A DNA stretch of 64,000 nucleotides from Agarophyton chilense (taxonomy: Eukaryota; Rhodophyta; Florideophyceae; Gracilariales; Gracilariaceae): the NCBI GenBank assembly GCA_030374765.1, contig JARGXX010000001.1, forward strand, positions 1,054,001 to 1,118,000, written 5' to 3'. Positions 19,743 to 31,846 of this stretch are shown here, in pieces. Under the pieces are notes generated by a model. That model was not told the origin of the DNA. It worked only from the letters and a program-made list of their open reading frames with translations, and made no database searches. Numbering within the stretch: the first letter of the stretch is position 1; each line of letters opens with the position of its first letter. The position numbers and the translations under genes were made by a program.

Positions 19743-22740
19743 TTAAATAAGGAATCTTCTGTGCTGGAATGGCGATTTGCCAGTCATCCTTCTACACATA
19801 GGAAGTAAAGGGCTTCGTACCGGGCGGGGTCTTCAGCGACGAAGTCCTCCCTCCGAATCTAGTGCCCATTATACATGACGTCAAAGACGTGAATGCGACA
19901 ACCAATCAGAGAGTCCAGCTCACACAGCCGGATCCGAAAAAATCGGCACAGTTTGGTTATATCTTGTTGCTGCCAATAAAAATTTCGTTCTGTAAATCTT
20001 CGCCAATGATATCACCGAACGACTCCACCATTTCTCAGATTGAACGAAAGCTGCCCAATGTCATTACCCTTCGAATACTTTGTCATTCTAGTCCTTGCTT
20101 ACAGTATGTTCGAATGAAATCATACTTTTCACTAGTGCCCGAAATTCCTATAAGACACCCCCTTTTTATGGCATTGTGGGGCACTGCGTCAAAAGTTTTC
20201 AATGAAACTGGGCCAGCTTGTCACATTTGGGCAATTGTATAAGAGCCAATCCGCATCAGAAAACACTAATTTCTTAATTATTATTATTATATTTGGCTAC
20301 CATAAAACGTGAAATTCCTATACGACAGTGCAAAGCCTTCGCTCCTTCCTCAATAATGCTGATTATATTAGTAGTCTATTTTCTTGACTCCACTCTCCAT
20401 CAACTTGGCACAACTTTTGATTAAAGTTTGAGCTATTTCAATAAAAGATCGTATTGTTAGCACATTTTTCTCACAAACTTTTTATCTGAATGCCAAGTAG
20501 ACCAGTCTATGATTTCATCGTTTTCATTTCTAAACCACTTTTTAGAAAGTTTTACGGTATCCGTAGCGGCTGTTTCTTGCTAAACATTTCAAGATTATGG
20601 ATATTTCTAGTCGAAAAGGTAACAAAATAGTTTCATGGGTCTCAGTGTACTTCTTAGAATTTTGATTATCAAAAAAATGCCAATGTGCTCGTCCTGAGCT
20701 CTAAAATTCACCTCGTGCTATAAACCAACCAAGTTTTTTCTCACGCTGTGATTTGAATTTTTTCTTCGCGTTGTAGATCATACCATTAAAATGAAAACCC
20801 ATGGAGGTCGTCCACGTTGAATCTCTCCCATTCTTGATATTAATGTTGCTTTTTTGAGATTCACGCAATGATGGAGTTCTTTTCATCTTTTTAAATTGAA
20901 GATTAAAAGAAGAAAAGATCACATATTGCACACGTGATTGAGACACCGGCAACTAAAAACGATGAATTAAGCTGTGGAGCAGTCAAATTGCCTTTTGATT
21001 CTTCCCAAATCAAATGATGACGATCTTCATGGGTTTCTTTGAGATTAAGCGCGCTTTCTTCCATTTACTCCACCGCGCGCCTCCGCGCGCAGCCTTCAGC
21101 ATGGCGCACATATCGAGTTTGCTGCCATTGGCATTGAAAGCGCCTACTCGCGCCCTGCAAAGAAAATTGAACGCTCATCACCGCCGCCGTCTAACCGGGC
21201 GTTTTAACTCACCACAACTACTAACATTTCTCTTATATTTGCCGAGCGCTTAAAACCAGAAAGGGCTGGAAGGAAACATTCAGCCACATCCATGAGGTTG
21301 ATAACACGCTTCCAAAATCTCACCTCCTTGCAACGATGATCAGCAGCACGGACACTTGTCAGCTGCTTGAATGTTAAGACAAGGAGCGGTTTGCTGAGGG
21401 GGAACTTGCCCTTACTTCGTGCTATTCAGTAGCAATCCGCCTACAATAATTAGCCGAGCCGGCTACAGACACGGGAAAAAAGAGGGCGACCGCCCCTCGC
21501 CTTTAATCGCTTGAACGCGGGGCACATTTGAGACACTCTACCAAACCAGAGCAGGAGCTACTCTAACTGCGTCGGGGAGGTCCAACAAATCACGCCGGAT
21601 GTACGTTGGTTCCGATATTTTGCGCAGCATGAGGGCCTTCAATTGGCTCGTAACGCAGCGTCGTCTAAGTTTTCTCAAGTCCATCCCTGGTTTCTTATAA
21701 CACGAATGATCTCATGTACCTGTAAATTTGCTCGCAATGAGCTTGAAGCTATCTACGTCGATCTTATGTCGCAATTCTTGGTTCGGGCGCGCAGCCTAGC
21801 AGGCAGTTTCGACATCGAGAAGCTGCAGTTTCTTTGAATAGTGTAGAGCAACGCGTGCGCGTGTAACAGGTCGGGGCATCATTCATATGGCGTCCGATAT
21901 ATCGGGGACCACGTCAACGATTTTATGATGAATAATAGTTTTTAGTATGTTAGACACCTTAGACAGTATGATAGTTAAGTCTCTACAGTAGCACCGTAGT
22001 GGACGGATGGACGTGCAAGGCTGGGGTTACACGCATGATACGTGTATGGAACAGGATTGGTTTGCACTACTATAGTCTACACGTGTAGTTCCATGTCTAG
22101 AAAAGACTTAAGCGATGGCCTCACCACCATTGCTACCACCAAATAAATGGTAACCGAGTGCTTGGCTCTAGACTATGTCGCCTATGCGAGTCTCGGTCTT
22201 TTAACGGGAGGAACCGCGACCTGTTTGTCCAATCTATCCCCTTGGGAAGCTCAGGCGTCACTGTACCATGGTTATTGGTGTGTTTCTTTCTTTTGTTGGT
22301 TTTCCTGTGTTTAGGTCAGTACGCCGCCCTTTTCTAGGGTTATTTTAACCCGTCTTTATATCGCTTATCCAGTGTAGATACCCCATTCATAGGTCTGTTC
22401 GCTTAGTCGTGCGTCCTATTTCGCCCTACGCTTTCGCCATACACTTTGCCGTTGTCCGCGGAATATCCTTGTCCTTGGATCCCCCTTTGATTCTTTTCCC
22501 TTTTCCTGGGTTCATCACCTTCGTAGGTATTGCCTGAACCACAGTGGTCATACACCCACGCATCGGTGGCACGAAGGCTCGTTCGCTGAGTTACCCCTCT
22601 TCACGAGAGCGGGACTCGAACACCCGAGAGGTGTTTCCCCATCTGGGATTGCTCTACAAATATGCGACGTTTTGAATAGCAGATGGTTGAATAGGTCACG
22701 GTACGGTGAATGGTTCATATCTGAATGTAATTGGATGTCG
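19743..22740. other. About 3 kb without a recognised gene
   Basis: Low coding potential on both strands. Contains a short copy of a dispersed repeat at 21284-21345 (see repeat entry). Near 22160-22520 the composition resembles an LTR but no partner repeat was found in this window. Confidence 0.45.
21284..21345 (-). repeat. Dispersed repeat copy 1 encoding WKRVINLMD
   Basis: CATCCATGAGGTTGATAACA and the bases after it recur at 23927-23985. On the minus strand both copies encode WKRVINLMD in an open stretch, so this looks like a fragment of a repeated coding sequence. Confidence 0.6.
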
Positions 22741-23274
22741 TGGTGGATTTTGCTGGTGCCGGCGGACACCTCGGACAATCCGATGATGGGGGCACATGCC
22801 AACCTTTTTTGAAAAATATATCCACCGCCTCCAAACCAGTGGACGGAAGAACATTTTTGGCAGAAGTTCCGTGTTCCAACGCCACCCGCCGTGGTATTCT
22901 ACTTCAATGATCACATGGTCGACTGTATGGACGTTCAAGAGCAACGTCTGTGGGCTACACTTCTAGAGTTGGAGTTTTCCCTTCTATTTGCCTCTTCTTG
23001 GTTGCATGAAACTGCACGAGGCCACCAATCAGCCATCCTGCGACGTGACAAAGTACATTGGCTTCGCGCAAGACTAGGTTACGTACCTATTGATCACGAT
23101 ACCGACCTCAGACCTGCAGGTCAGATCACGTTCTCCTGGATAGCTGAGCGTATGCCGGACACAGATCGCCTCCCTTGGCATCGCCACAACGAGGTCAAAT
23201 TCCCTCATACCGGCCTGCGGCCGTCATATTTCGTGTGGTCGGGGTATGCCATAGCGTTTCTCAACTTGGACTAG
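22741..23274 (+). pseudogene. Broken plus-strand ORF of unknown family
   Basis: One frame reads through 22741-23274 with a single TGA near 22812. The best part (22918-23274) begins MDVQEQRLWATLLELEF and ends SGYAIAFLNLD. Ordinary amino-acid composition rich in Trp and His suggests a former real protein. No motif recognised. It may belong to the same relic as the minus-strand pieces to the right. Confidence 0.4.
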
Positions 23275-23889
23275 CTTGGCGGCCGCCTGTTTGAACGCGT
23301 TGGCCGGTCGTTCCGCATCCAAGAGGTAAGGGTGGAGCGGAATAAGTGGGGGGGGCAACCACATATTTATCTTCGTCGCCAGCGGCCGCAGACTTACACT
23401 CCAACGCCATCGCGTATGTTAAGAGTTCTATGTGTTTTAGCAAATAAACTTTACTTTTCATAGATCTCCTCACATGGTCAACTGAATTCCGTCAAGTCTA
23501 TCATTTAGGTGCGCCCCGCATGCATCATCCTGGTTCGCAACACTGGCATCATAGGTACATCTGTAGCCTTTCTCCTTCACATGCTCAGACAGGTAAACTT
23601 TCTCGGGCACTGCACGAGTGATTCACAGCAGCCCGCGCTCAATCATCACGCCGGACGGCATCAAACAGTTGAAATGTCATTTAGCATCGGCTGAAACGCA
23701 GCATCTTCTCTTCCCGAGCCATTACTAGCGCCCGCTTCTCCTGCACTCGCCGATACAGTACCACCGCTGTTTAGAATTTTCTGCAGCCTCGGCTGTTCAG
23801 GACGACACTAAGAGCGACATACGACTCATCAAATACTGGAACAGACTGCCTGTGAGACTCCAACATGTCGTTGATATTTGCCTATCGCT

Positions 23890-25663
23890 CGGAACAGAAC
23901 GAGGCTCGAATGAAATATGCGGCCGCATCCATGAGGTTGATAACACGCTTCCACGATTTCATCTATTCGCCGCGATGATTCTGGATGTCTAATTTAGGCC
24001 CAAGAGCCTGACAAGCATGTCGTGCTCCACCATCAACATGAGCTCCGTCTGGAACGAACGAACTTTTTGTATTAACTCTCGTTCGTGGCCCACATGTCAG
24101 GGTCGTTGTCAGAGAACACAACTGCGGGGAGGATATCCTCTGAAGAAAGAGCGGCCGCCGCTTCGGCGCCAGCCACCCAGGACATGGTGGCCTCAGATTC
24201 TCTCCCCTCGTATTGCTCCTATCGGGACCATTTCACAAAAAGATACCCCACGTTGTTGAAAAATTCGATCGGGGCCTCCTTCCCAGCAGCGTTGAGGAGG
24301 TGAACCAAGATGGTGTTTACGTAGCTCATCGCGTAAAAACCGTCATCTGCCCTGGTCGGGTATGCCACATTCGAAATCCGCATCCTACGGCCGTACTCTC
24401 TCTTCCCCTTCACACGCTTCTCATTTTGCTCTTGGGCGGCCACCCCATGATGGCGCGATATGTATTCGCCATTTCCAAGGACATGCTCAACCAACCATTT
24501 CTGCATAGATGGGCTCATCTTTCAATCTTGGCTGCTGTCTTCGCTAACAGCAGATCGCCTGACAATATCACATCGAGCGTTCCGAATGCCACAGTACAGA
24601 ACTCTGCGTCTGCAAACGGACGCTGCTGACCCAAACCCACGCTGAAACACCTCCTTAGTTTCAATTTTCTTTATGGAAAACAGGACTGTCGTCAGGACCT
24701 CTCGCAATCCAGCCGGAGAGAGTGGATCGGTGGGTACATATCCATGATCGCGGCCACAATGCTGTTGGAAACGCAGCGGGAGAGCGCAAATTCATCGAAG
24801 GCCGTTCTCCGCTTGGTACATTTGCTTGGGCTCCGCGTCCTTTTTTTCCGTGCGGCATGCGTACGAATTTTCGTTAAGCCCTTCTGTTACTCAAACATTT
24901 CCGTTAATCGCTCGAAAAAGACTCCCATTTTCTCCACACTGTCACGTATACAACCAATCTCTTTCTCGACGCGCGACATGCGCCCGGCTAAAGCCCGTTC
25001 ATGGCCAGATTCGACGTCCTCATCGCGTGGTAGTGGAGCAGGCGATGACTCCGACGTCCTGTAGTAGGCCTATCTTACCGGGCGAAGTTGTTGGCTAGGC
25101 GGAATCACGCCAGGTGGAGATGATGCAAAGAGATCCATGTTGAGAACTGTCCCAGAAGCTACCCCAGCCCTGAGAGGTGCGGAGGAACTTCCCAAGAAAA
25201 CGCCTGCCGATGATGGTCGGCCGGGACAGGCGGTGGTCGCCAGGGAAAGTAGAACATAGTTTGACGACGTTGCATCGTCATCCTGAGACCCACAAACAGC
25301 TTCCAAAACCATCCTGGTACGCTGCAGGTTTCTATAGAAGCTTCGCCCGGACCCCACGCCAGCGTCGTTGTAATCATTTATATGTCGGCCCACTGCGGAT
25401 GCTGAGGGCGCAGTGGATCCAACAGCATCACGTGTTAATTTCTTCTCATCATGTTCATAGCCAACTATTGAAGTACTTTTCAATGGTGGGGGAGACAGTG
25501 GACGTGGCGAGGAATTACGGGTTCTAGAAACGGCCGGAGATGTGTGCATCCTTGGGGTGCTATGATTGCGCGTCTTCTTCCTCTTACTTTCCAGAGCGGG
25601 TGTTGAGAAAGAAGAATATTTCAGCTGCGGCCGCTTTCGCCGTGAATTTGCCTTTCCCTTCAA
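23890..25663 (-). pseudogene. Broken minus-strand gene, unknown, probably of a mobile element
   Basis: The intact piece, 25070-25663, encodes 197 residues: a very basic N-terminus with nuclear-localisation-like runs (GKANSRRKRPQ, ESKRKKTRN), Ser/Pro-rich, then GRSFYRNLQRTRMVLEAVCG. Further open pieces in changing frames continue down to about 23890, among them MQKWLVEHVLGNGEY near 24510, SFQTELMLMVEHDMLVRLLG near 24050 and WKRVINLMDAAAYF near 23950. The last motif is shared with 21284-21345. I do not recognise the family. Several frameshifts and stops make it nonfunctional. Confidence 0.45.
23927..23985 (-). repeat. Dispersed repeat copy 2 encoding WKRVINLMD
   Basis: Partner of 21284-21345; the identical core covers the codons for WKRVINLMD and similarity fades on both sides. 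Confidence 0.6.
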
Positions 25664-26159
25664 TGCTCCTCTGGGGATTCTGTTTCTTTGTCAGGGGCCA
25701 TTAAGGAAACATTCAGGTGGTTTAGCGCAGTGATAAAAAAGATGTGGAATTACGGGCAATGTGATTGGAATCGGTGGTTTTGGTTGGCTGTGCAATAATA
25801 CCATTTTACGCTAAGAGCGTAATGTGAATAAGTTTTGCGCCTGTTGCAGGGGTACGGTAAAACCAAAAACCTACTATTATTTGGATATTCTAGTTCACGG
25901 ACAAATTTGTCCAAGTGAGGGACTGGAGAGCTGCCGCCGAATGCATCCACGGCCACGAAGCTTTTGTCAATTTCTACTCCAACCGGCAGCGCCAAAATAT
26001 GCTGGAAAATATCAATCTCGCAAAAACCTTGTGATCTGCGCTGTGCTCTGCATCGGCGGTATATGTTTCTTTCAACATCACGTCCGTTTTAAAAGCTTAT
26101 GCCAGTTCCACACGTGGTTATCTAAGTCTGTTTCTTTCGAGAAGACTACCGTATAACAC
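25664..26159. other. No gene recognised
   Basis: Short overlapping ORFs on both strands without motifs. Confidence 0.4.
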
Positions 26160-26774
26160 TGTGGCGAGCCGCGGTGGAGCACTTACATCCGCTGTCCGGC
26201 TGGGATGACGCTCCAGCCACCGCCATGGTGATGTATGGGGCTGCACATAGATACCAGCAGGTGCGATGCGAGGTAGAGTTTCTTCGCAATGAAAATCTCT
26301 ACAGAGATGTAGATGAGGATAAGAACCGCGGTCGGGCAACGTAGGATTTCATAGAAGATCATAGAGAGCTACTGGCCGGCGAGAATGTTGAAGTTTTTGG
26401 ATTTACAAGGTGTCCTTACCAACGAATAGTGAACAAGGAGATGTGCAACGTCGGCGGACAGCGAAATCCCGGCCGGGCGGCACGCAAGAAACTAATAGAG
26501 AGGAATATCAGAGAGTACGCGTGGGCCAGACAGATGTGTTGCGGCACGTTGCAGCCATGGATTGACAGTTGAACGGTGCAAGTACATACCATATCATCGA
26601 GATGATAGAAGAGAAGTTGAATTCTTTACGTGTGCGCGTCAAAGTTGTTCTCTTGATGTTGTTGCAACGGCAGTTGAGAAAGGCGAAGAGTGGTCATGGA
26701 CGGGAAGTATTCAATACCATGCTGTAGCGTTCAAATGCAGTGGTGCAGTACCAGTGCAACTTCAAATTGCTTAA
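26160..26774 (+). pseudogene. Broken ORF upstream of the DNA methyltransferase relic
   Basis: One frame from about 26162 to 26569 reads WRAAVEHLHPLSGWDDAP, then passes one TAG near 26340, then GFTRCPYQRIVNKEM and GRAARKKLIERNIREYAWA. A frame change leads into 26562-26774, which ends VPVQLQIA. Family not recognised. It may be a separate gene or the 5' part of the same element as the methyltransferase. Confidence 0.4.
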
Positions 26775-27046
26775 ATACGTTTCCATACATGTTCTTTACG
26801 GCTTCAGTGCCCTAATTGAAGGTGAACAGAAATATTTTTCAACGTCAATTTTTGACATAAATCACCCATCTTAACACAGACATGAGGCCTGCATCATTTT
26901 ATTTAAAGCAGCCGCTGTGATGATATGGCTAGGCATTACAAATGAATCGGAGAGAAAGTTGCTCTTGGGGAAGGAAGACTACACGAAGGCCGGACGGAAT
27001 AGGAAGTTTCATCGCCATGAGGTAGGAAGTCGGGGAGCTGGCAAAA

Positions 27047-28112
27047 GTGACTTCTTTCGTGGTTTTCGACAGCGATAGTGACAGCGAGATGGTAGTTGCC
27101 GAAGGTCCGGTGAATAGCAAATCTAGGAATACTCTTCCCTCCCCCCACGTGACGATTGATACAGAAACCGAGGCATCTCTCCACTTCGTTGGTGATGCCA
27201 TAGAGCAGGAGTTCTCCATGCACTTCGGGGACACTGAAGAGGTCAGAGTAGCCCATGAAACTGTGGTGTCGGCGAATGAATCTACTGAACGGAAGATACA
27301 ACTCGTTCTCATGGATCCTCCGTGTGGTATCCGCGATAGCGAATATTATGAACTCTGCGAAAAGGATATGCAGACATGATTTCGAAACTTCTGCGTCCCG
27401 GTAATCACTTCATTATTTTCTGTATGGCCAAACAGTTCGTAGACTGGTACGATATTCTCTTTTTCCATAAGTACGTTGACGCCGACGAGAAGCAGAGAAT
27501 GTCTTTGTGAGAGAACAACAGTCCCTGTAGAATGCATCCGTTACCGTACGAACCCTATGAAGTGCCGCACTCAACATAACACGCGTCTCTTTCCCGCTAC
27601 AGAGCTCGCTGTGCATGTAATTCGGAACGGAAATGCTTACGCTGAACAAAAGAATATGATGAACTATCGGAACTTCAATTACGTTTCCTCAACCTATCCC
27701 GGCACCATATCATCATAGAACAAGTGCCGCATCTTGGTCCAGGTGAGAGCCTCCGCTGGTACACGTGGGAAGAGGGTGAGAAGAGGTTCAAGTCCTGGAT
27801 TATGCGCCCGGAGCGTGAGTCCAGGGCCTTGACGAAAGAGCTCAATTCCCAGTTCTCACAGCCTCGAGACCCTGTCACGGACTTCTATTCAGGCACATTC
27901 ACAACTGAACTGGCCTGCATATAGTTGAAATAATGGCACTGACGGTTAATTAGGTGTGAGATCGAGAAAAACTGCTTCACCCACGCGAGGCATGCCTCAG
28001 TTCTTTACTTACCGAGGCATGTAGTGGACGACGCGGGGGATCTCAAAGTAACGACAAAAGTGGTGGAGTCTGCACTGCACCTGCTGAGTAGTTTTCGATC
28101 TCCAAGGTAAAG
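27047..28112 (+). pseudogene. DNA methyltransferase relic, beta-class motif order
   Basis: Remains of an S-adenosylmethionine-dependent DNA (amino) methyltransferase. An acidic N-terminal segment leads to catalytic motif IV as LVLMDPPCGI (27314-27325), the DPPY/SPPY-type motif. A frame change then gives SKLLRPGNHFIIFCMAKQF, the usual strand after motif IV. Later, from 27724, comes motif I as QPRDPVTDFYSGTFTTELA (Asp codon at 27880), where intact enzymes have DxFxGSGTT, and then CEIEKNCFTHARHA, the usual E-acid motif after motif I. Catalytic motif before SAM motif is the beta-class order seen in CcrM-like enzymes and N4-cytosine enzymes. At least three frameshifts break it. A SET domain follows directly. 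Confidence 0.65.
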
Positions 28113-28261
28113 ACCTCATCTATGTGGAGAGCGCCCGAGAAATTTCCTCACTACCATAAGTTACCATTACAAATCGTGTCGTATATATCAAGTTACTTGG
28201 GGGTCTTGTAATTGTTGAGAAAGTATCGTGAGAGGAATCTACATGGGTGGCCACAAGATTT

Positions 28262-28855
28262 ACAGGGGAAGATGTCGCTGGTTGATACTAACGCAATGCT
28301 GGCTTTGGAGGCCGCTTTTTTCTGGTGTCAAGTTGGGAAGTCGTCAATCAAGCATCCTTCAAGTTGTCGTGGCGTGTTCGATACCCGCAGGTTCAGACAG
28401 GGAGAGAACATTGGCCATTTTTATGGTGCCCTGCTGTACCACTATTTCGGATCATGCAAAGGGTAGCACATGAAGTACGGATAAAAAATAATGGGTCAAC
28501 TGCGTCTCATTTAGGTAAATATAGTACGAAAATGAAGGGCAGAGGGTTGTCGTTCCAAACTCTCCCTAATTATAATGCGTCCTCAGGAACCACAAGCGTT
28601 TGGGTTATGCCAGCCGTGGTCTGTATGGCGAGGTATATCAATGAGACGTCTTATCGGGAGGGAGATGAAGAAAAGGACGCATTAGAGCAGGAACCTGAAG
28701 GAAAAAGGGAGGCAACCGTAGCTTATTTACTCGAAGAACACTAATGTTGGAGAATGTGATATCCTCCTGGTGAGAGCCACGAGAGATATTGTGGTAGAGG
28801 AAGAGCTATTTAAAGAATACGAGTCTAAATACTTATGGGAAAGACATACATGAGG
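28262..28855 (+). pseudogene. SET-domain relic
   Basis: SET domains methylate protein lysines, typically histones. Three frames together show the fold: GVFDTRRFRQGENIGHFYGA (N-terminal half, from about 28372), then VMPAVVCMARYINETSYREG (from about 28600), and after a frame change VRATRDIVVEEELFKEYESK (from about 28770), close to the consensus vRAtRdI..GEEL..dYg. The asparagine-histidine motif is degenerate (YINE). It lies 150 bases after the methyltransferase on the same strand, so one fused or bicistronic ancestor is possible. Nonfunctional as it stands. Confidence 0.65.
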
Positions 28856-29435
28856 TATCGCGTTACCTGTTTTTACCTGACTAGTGACATTAACATGTAA
28901 AACGTACGTAACAATTTGCAGAACATTGCCAACACGGATATCACATGGAGAAAGCCTCACCTCGATCCCACAATAAGCGAATGACGAACGTGAAAGAACA
29001 TTGGATAAAACGTCTATGATTATCGTTTGCGAAATGCTCACGTAGATGAGAGTATGTCTAAGATCTGACGCGGTTTTGCGTAACGAAACACAGCTCAGGG
29101 AGTAGAACACGGCTATGGATTCGTAGTTTGTTGTTAGTTTGTCAAAGAAGCGTTACAGGTACTGGGGGTTCCTTTCAAGAAACCCACGTTACACCAAAGA
29201 AGAGCACATTCGTTCACATAAAAACAGAAGAAGAAGAAGCGTATTGGGTTGGAAGAACCCTGAATGCTTGGATAGCGCCAGGTCCCTTGCGGATGTTTGA
29301 GATCTAGTAGTAACCATATCTTGATCTATGAATATTATCCAGATTGAGTGTGTTTTAACTCTAGTGTAGAAATAAAGTATTTTGCTAGGAAAAATATTTT
29401 CCTTATTACACAGGTAACAAGAATGACAAAGCGCT
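28856..29435. other. No gene recognised
   Basis: AT-rich; a 127-codon minus-strand ORF (28727-29110) overlaps the SET relic and shows no motif. Confidence 0.4.
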
Positions 29436-30119
29436 TTATACTGATATAAAAGTTTTCTTATTCCAAAGTGTAGAACGATAACGGCGAATATGAAGATTGG
29501 CCCAGAGGTCGTGAGCTTCAGTAAACGTAATGTTGCAAACGGGGCAGTGAATATCTTCAGGCACATAGTTGGTCCGGTGAAGCTTGCAATGATGACCCTT
29601 GCCTCTCTGATGCACTCCAAGCTGCTGGATACTGCGAATAAATATGTTACAAACAGCACAACGCCTAATCATACGTTTCCGCGGAAGGGGCTTCTTTATA
29701 CCGCACTTGGCTTGATTAGAAACGCGGAGAATATTGCGCACACGTCTCTCGGAGAAAACGTCTTCGGAAGGAAATCCAGAAATGGAAGACGTATGGGTAA
29801 TAATTGAAAGACCTCCGATGTTGTTAGTACGTTTCGTGCTTTCGTCGCTTATGCTTTCGTCGCTTATGCTTTCGTCAGCGTCAACCACTTAGTGTTCGAT
29901 AACGCCCGGTACACGCACGATATAGCTATTGCGGTTGCTATTTCTATCGCTATTGCTATCGCGAACGTGCTCGGCTTCAAAAACGGATGAACATGCGGAA
30001 GATGGTTGAGACCTTTTCACTGTATGTAAGAACAAATTGGTTAGACAATGATGCACACAATACCAAAAAGGAGTTCCAAAAAATTTACATATTACAGCGC
30101 CACTCTTGGCTTCATACAT
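29436..30119 (-). pseudogene. C2H2 zinc-finger protein, interrupted
   Basis: The C-terminal 150 residues (29436-29888) contain a finger CAVCNIFIRSIQQLGVH followed by RGKGH (C-X2-C-X12-H-X5-H, the zf-met/U1-like pattern) and a second incomplete one (CPVCNITFTEAHDLW). Upstream there is an acidic repeat ISDESISDES. A TAA near 29890 separates this from an in-frame 76-codon piece up to 30119 that begins MYEAKSGAVICKFFG. Either the gene is broken or an intron removes the stop. Role unknown; DNA or RNA binding is likely. Confidence 0.45.
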
Positions 30120-30600
30120 TCCTGCAAGATATGAACTGTGTCACCTCCGACTAGTAGTCTCGACGGGTGCAAAGTACCCAGAAGTAGGTGACAGAGCAGT
30201 ACCAAAAACAAAAGCCCAGCAAAGATTCCACTTAACAAACTTCAAAACCACTTCTCGGATATCCAAAATCGCGGAAATTCCGTTTGAGAAGAATGTCTGG
30301 AATTCCAAAAAAAAAAAAATTCTTTTGAGAAACATTTCCATACCGCGCACATATATTCCGAAATGTTGCACATTGAAATTTGTTGTACGTAGAGTGCATA
30401 TTAATGAACTGATTTAAACGTAGTAGATGTTGCTGGACAGATATATATGATGAAAGAGAGACAAGACGAACGGGAAAGACGGTAATGCTGATGAAGAAGG
30501 TGGTGATAAAGAGACTAAAGGTTGTTGTTCGATAGTTTTTCGGAAAGGAGAAGGAGTTCTCTTGTTCCTAGCTGTTTTATAGTGGCTGGGAGATCGGGAC

Positions 30601-30608
30601 GTCTCTAC
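30601..30608. repeat. hAT target-site duplication, left
   Basis: GTCTCTAC, identical to 33940-33947. Confidence 0.95.
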
Positions 30609-30871
30609 CAGGGCTGCGGCCTACAAGCTTGCACAGACTTAAGCTTGTACAGATACATTCCCCTGTACCTGTACCGCCCTCCCCTTGTACACTGTACAGT
30701 GAATACAGATTTTCAGAAATACCCTTTGTACGGGTTTTCTTGTACGGGACAAATCTGTACAAGACACTAATCTTGCACCTACAATAATTGTACCATCTTC
30801 TGTAGCTAACAACGGATTTCTGACAAACGAGTTAGATCCAGGATATGGTGGAAATTTAAGAAACCGGAGAT

Positions 30872-31228
30872 ATGCAATTCGCGAGCAGCGAGGCATCCAC
30901 AATCGATGGTGTTAATGAATTATTGAACCGCTGCTTGGATCGCTGGAAGCAAAAACAAGGAAAGAAGAAAGCTCCATTAAGCAGTTTTTTGGCTCTGCTA
31001 ATTTCAGCTCACGATCCCGATGACGACAGCACGAAGGAAATTGTAGTATTCTACTACTTCGGCGTTCCGATGGTTTCTTTGTCGCAAAGTCGCGTTTGGA
31101 ACTCATTACTGAGTGGCCTGGTCAGTGCTAGGATAAGAAGCGACACACCGCGTAGGATGCCAGGAGGCAGGGTACATTGTTGGAACACGTGGTATCACGA
31201 GTGGAGTGGGTTGCAACGGCGCATGTAG
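30872..31228 (+). other. ORF inside the hAT element, unassigned
   Basis: 118 open codons beginning MQFASSEASTIDGVNELL. It may be the start of the hAT gene. The sequence from about 31165 to 31755 has the look of a nested insertion: it contains TGTTGGAACACG next to TGGTATCACGAG, which resembles a copia LTR and primer site, and a TATA-like TTATTTATATA. I could not define its ends. Confidence 0.3.
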
Positions 31229-31846
31229 TGGCGATCCACGTGGCTGGTTTTACTACCCTTTGTAGATGTAAGTCCATTAGGGACCATACCCTTACAGTGG
31301 TTTGGCTAAGTGGCTGACCACTGGGTATTATTTATATATTTATTCGGGCACTCACCCTGGCACACAGTATATAGTGTACCAGAGATGAGTGCCGACTCGA
31401 AGTAAAGGAGACAACATGGGCATCATGACTATTCTGTTCCTCGCTTAGGATTCCTTAACCGGAGATCCGGACGGGCTATAATAGATAGTCAGCCCCCAAC
31501 CACTTCACGAGCCGTCTCGTACCTACGTCCCATCAACGTTTTACAGTTGCACTGTTCACCCTCGCTGGCGAGTAGTGGCCTTACGCCCCACTTCCAGCTC
31601 GCTGGTGTTGTAGCTCTACCACCCCTTTTCCTTCGCCGCAAGTGACCCATTGGCAGTCTGAACGCTGTCGCAGGAGTCTGCTCTCTCCGTTAGAGCGGAT
31701 ACTACAGATATGTGGTACTATGCTATATAAGACAAAGCAAATCTGAATGCTACTGTCATGTGCGATCGCATGGATCTCTTCACGTACAAGTTTTCCTTTG
31801 AAATAGCGCCAAAGAAGAGGCATTTCGTGAAGCAGTACTCTGAACA

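Noticed and set aside
22602-22632. tRNA-like T-arm (GGTGTTCGAGTCCCG) on the minus strand
   Set aside because: The T stem has mismatches and no acceptor stem, D arm or anticodon arm could be fitted around it.
28727-29110. 127-codon minus-strand ORF
   Set aside because: Overlaps the SET relic on the other strand and shows no domain.
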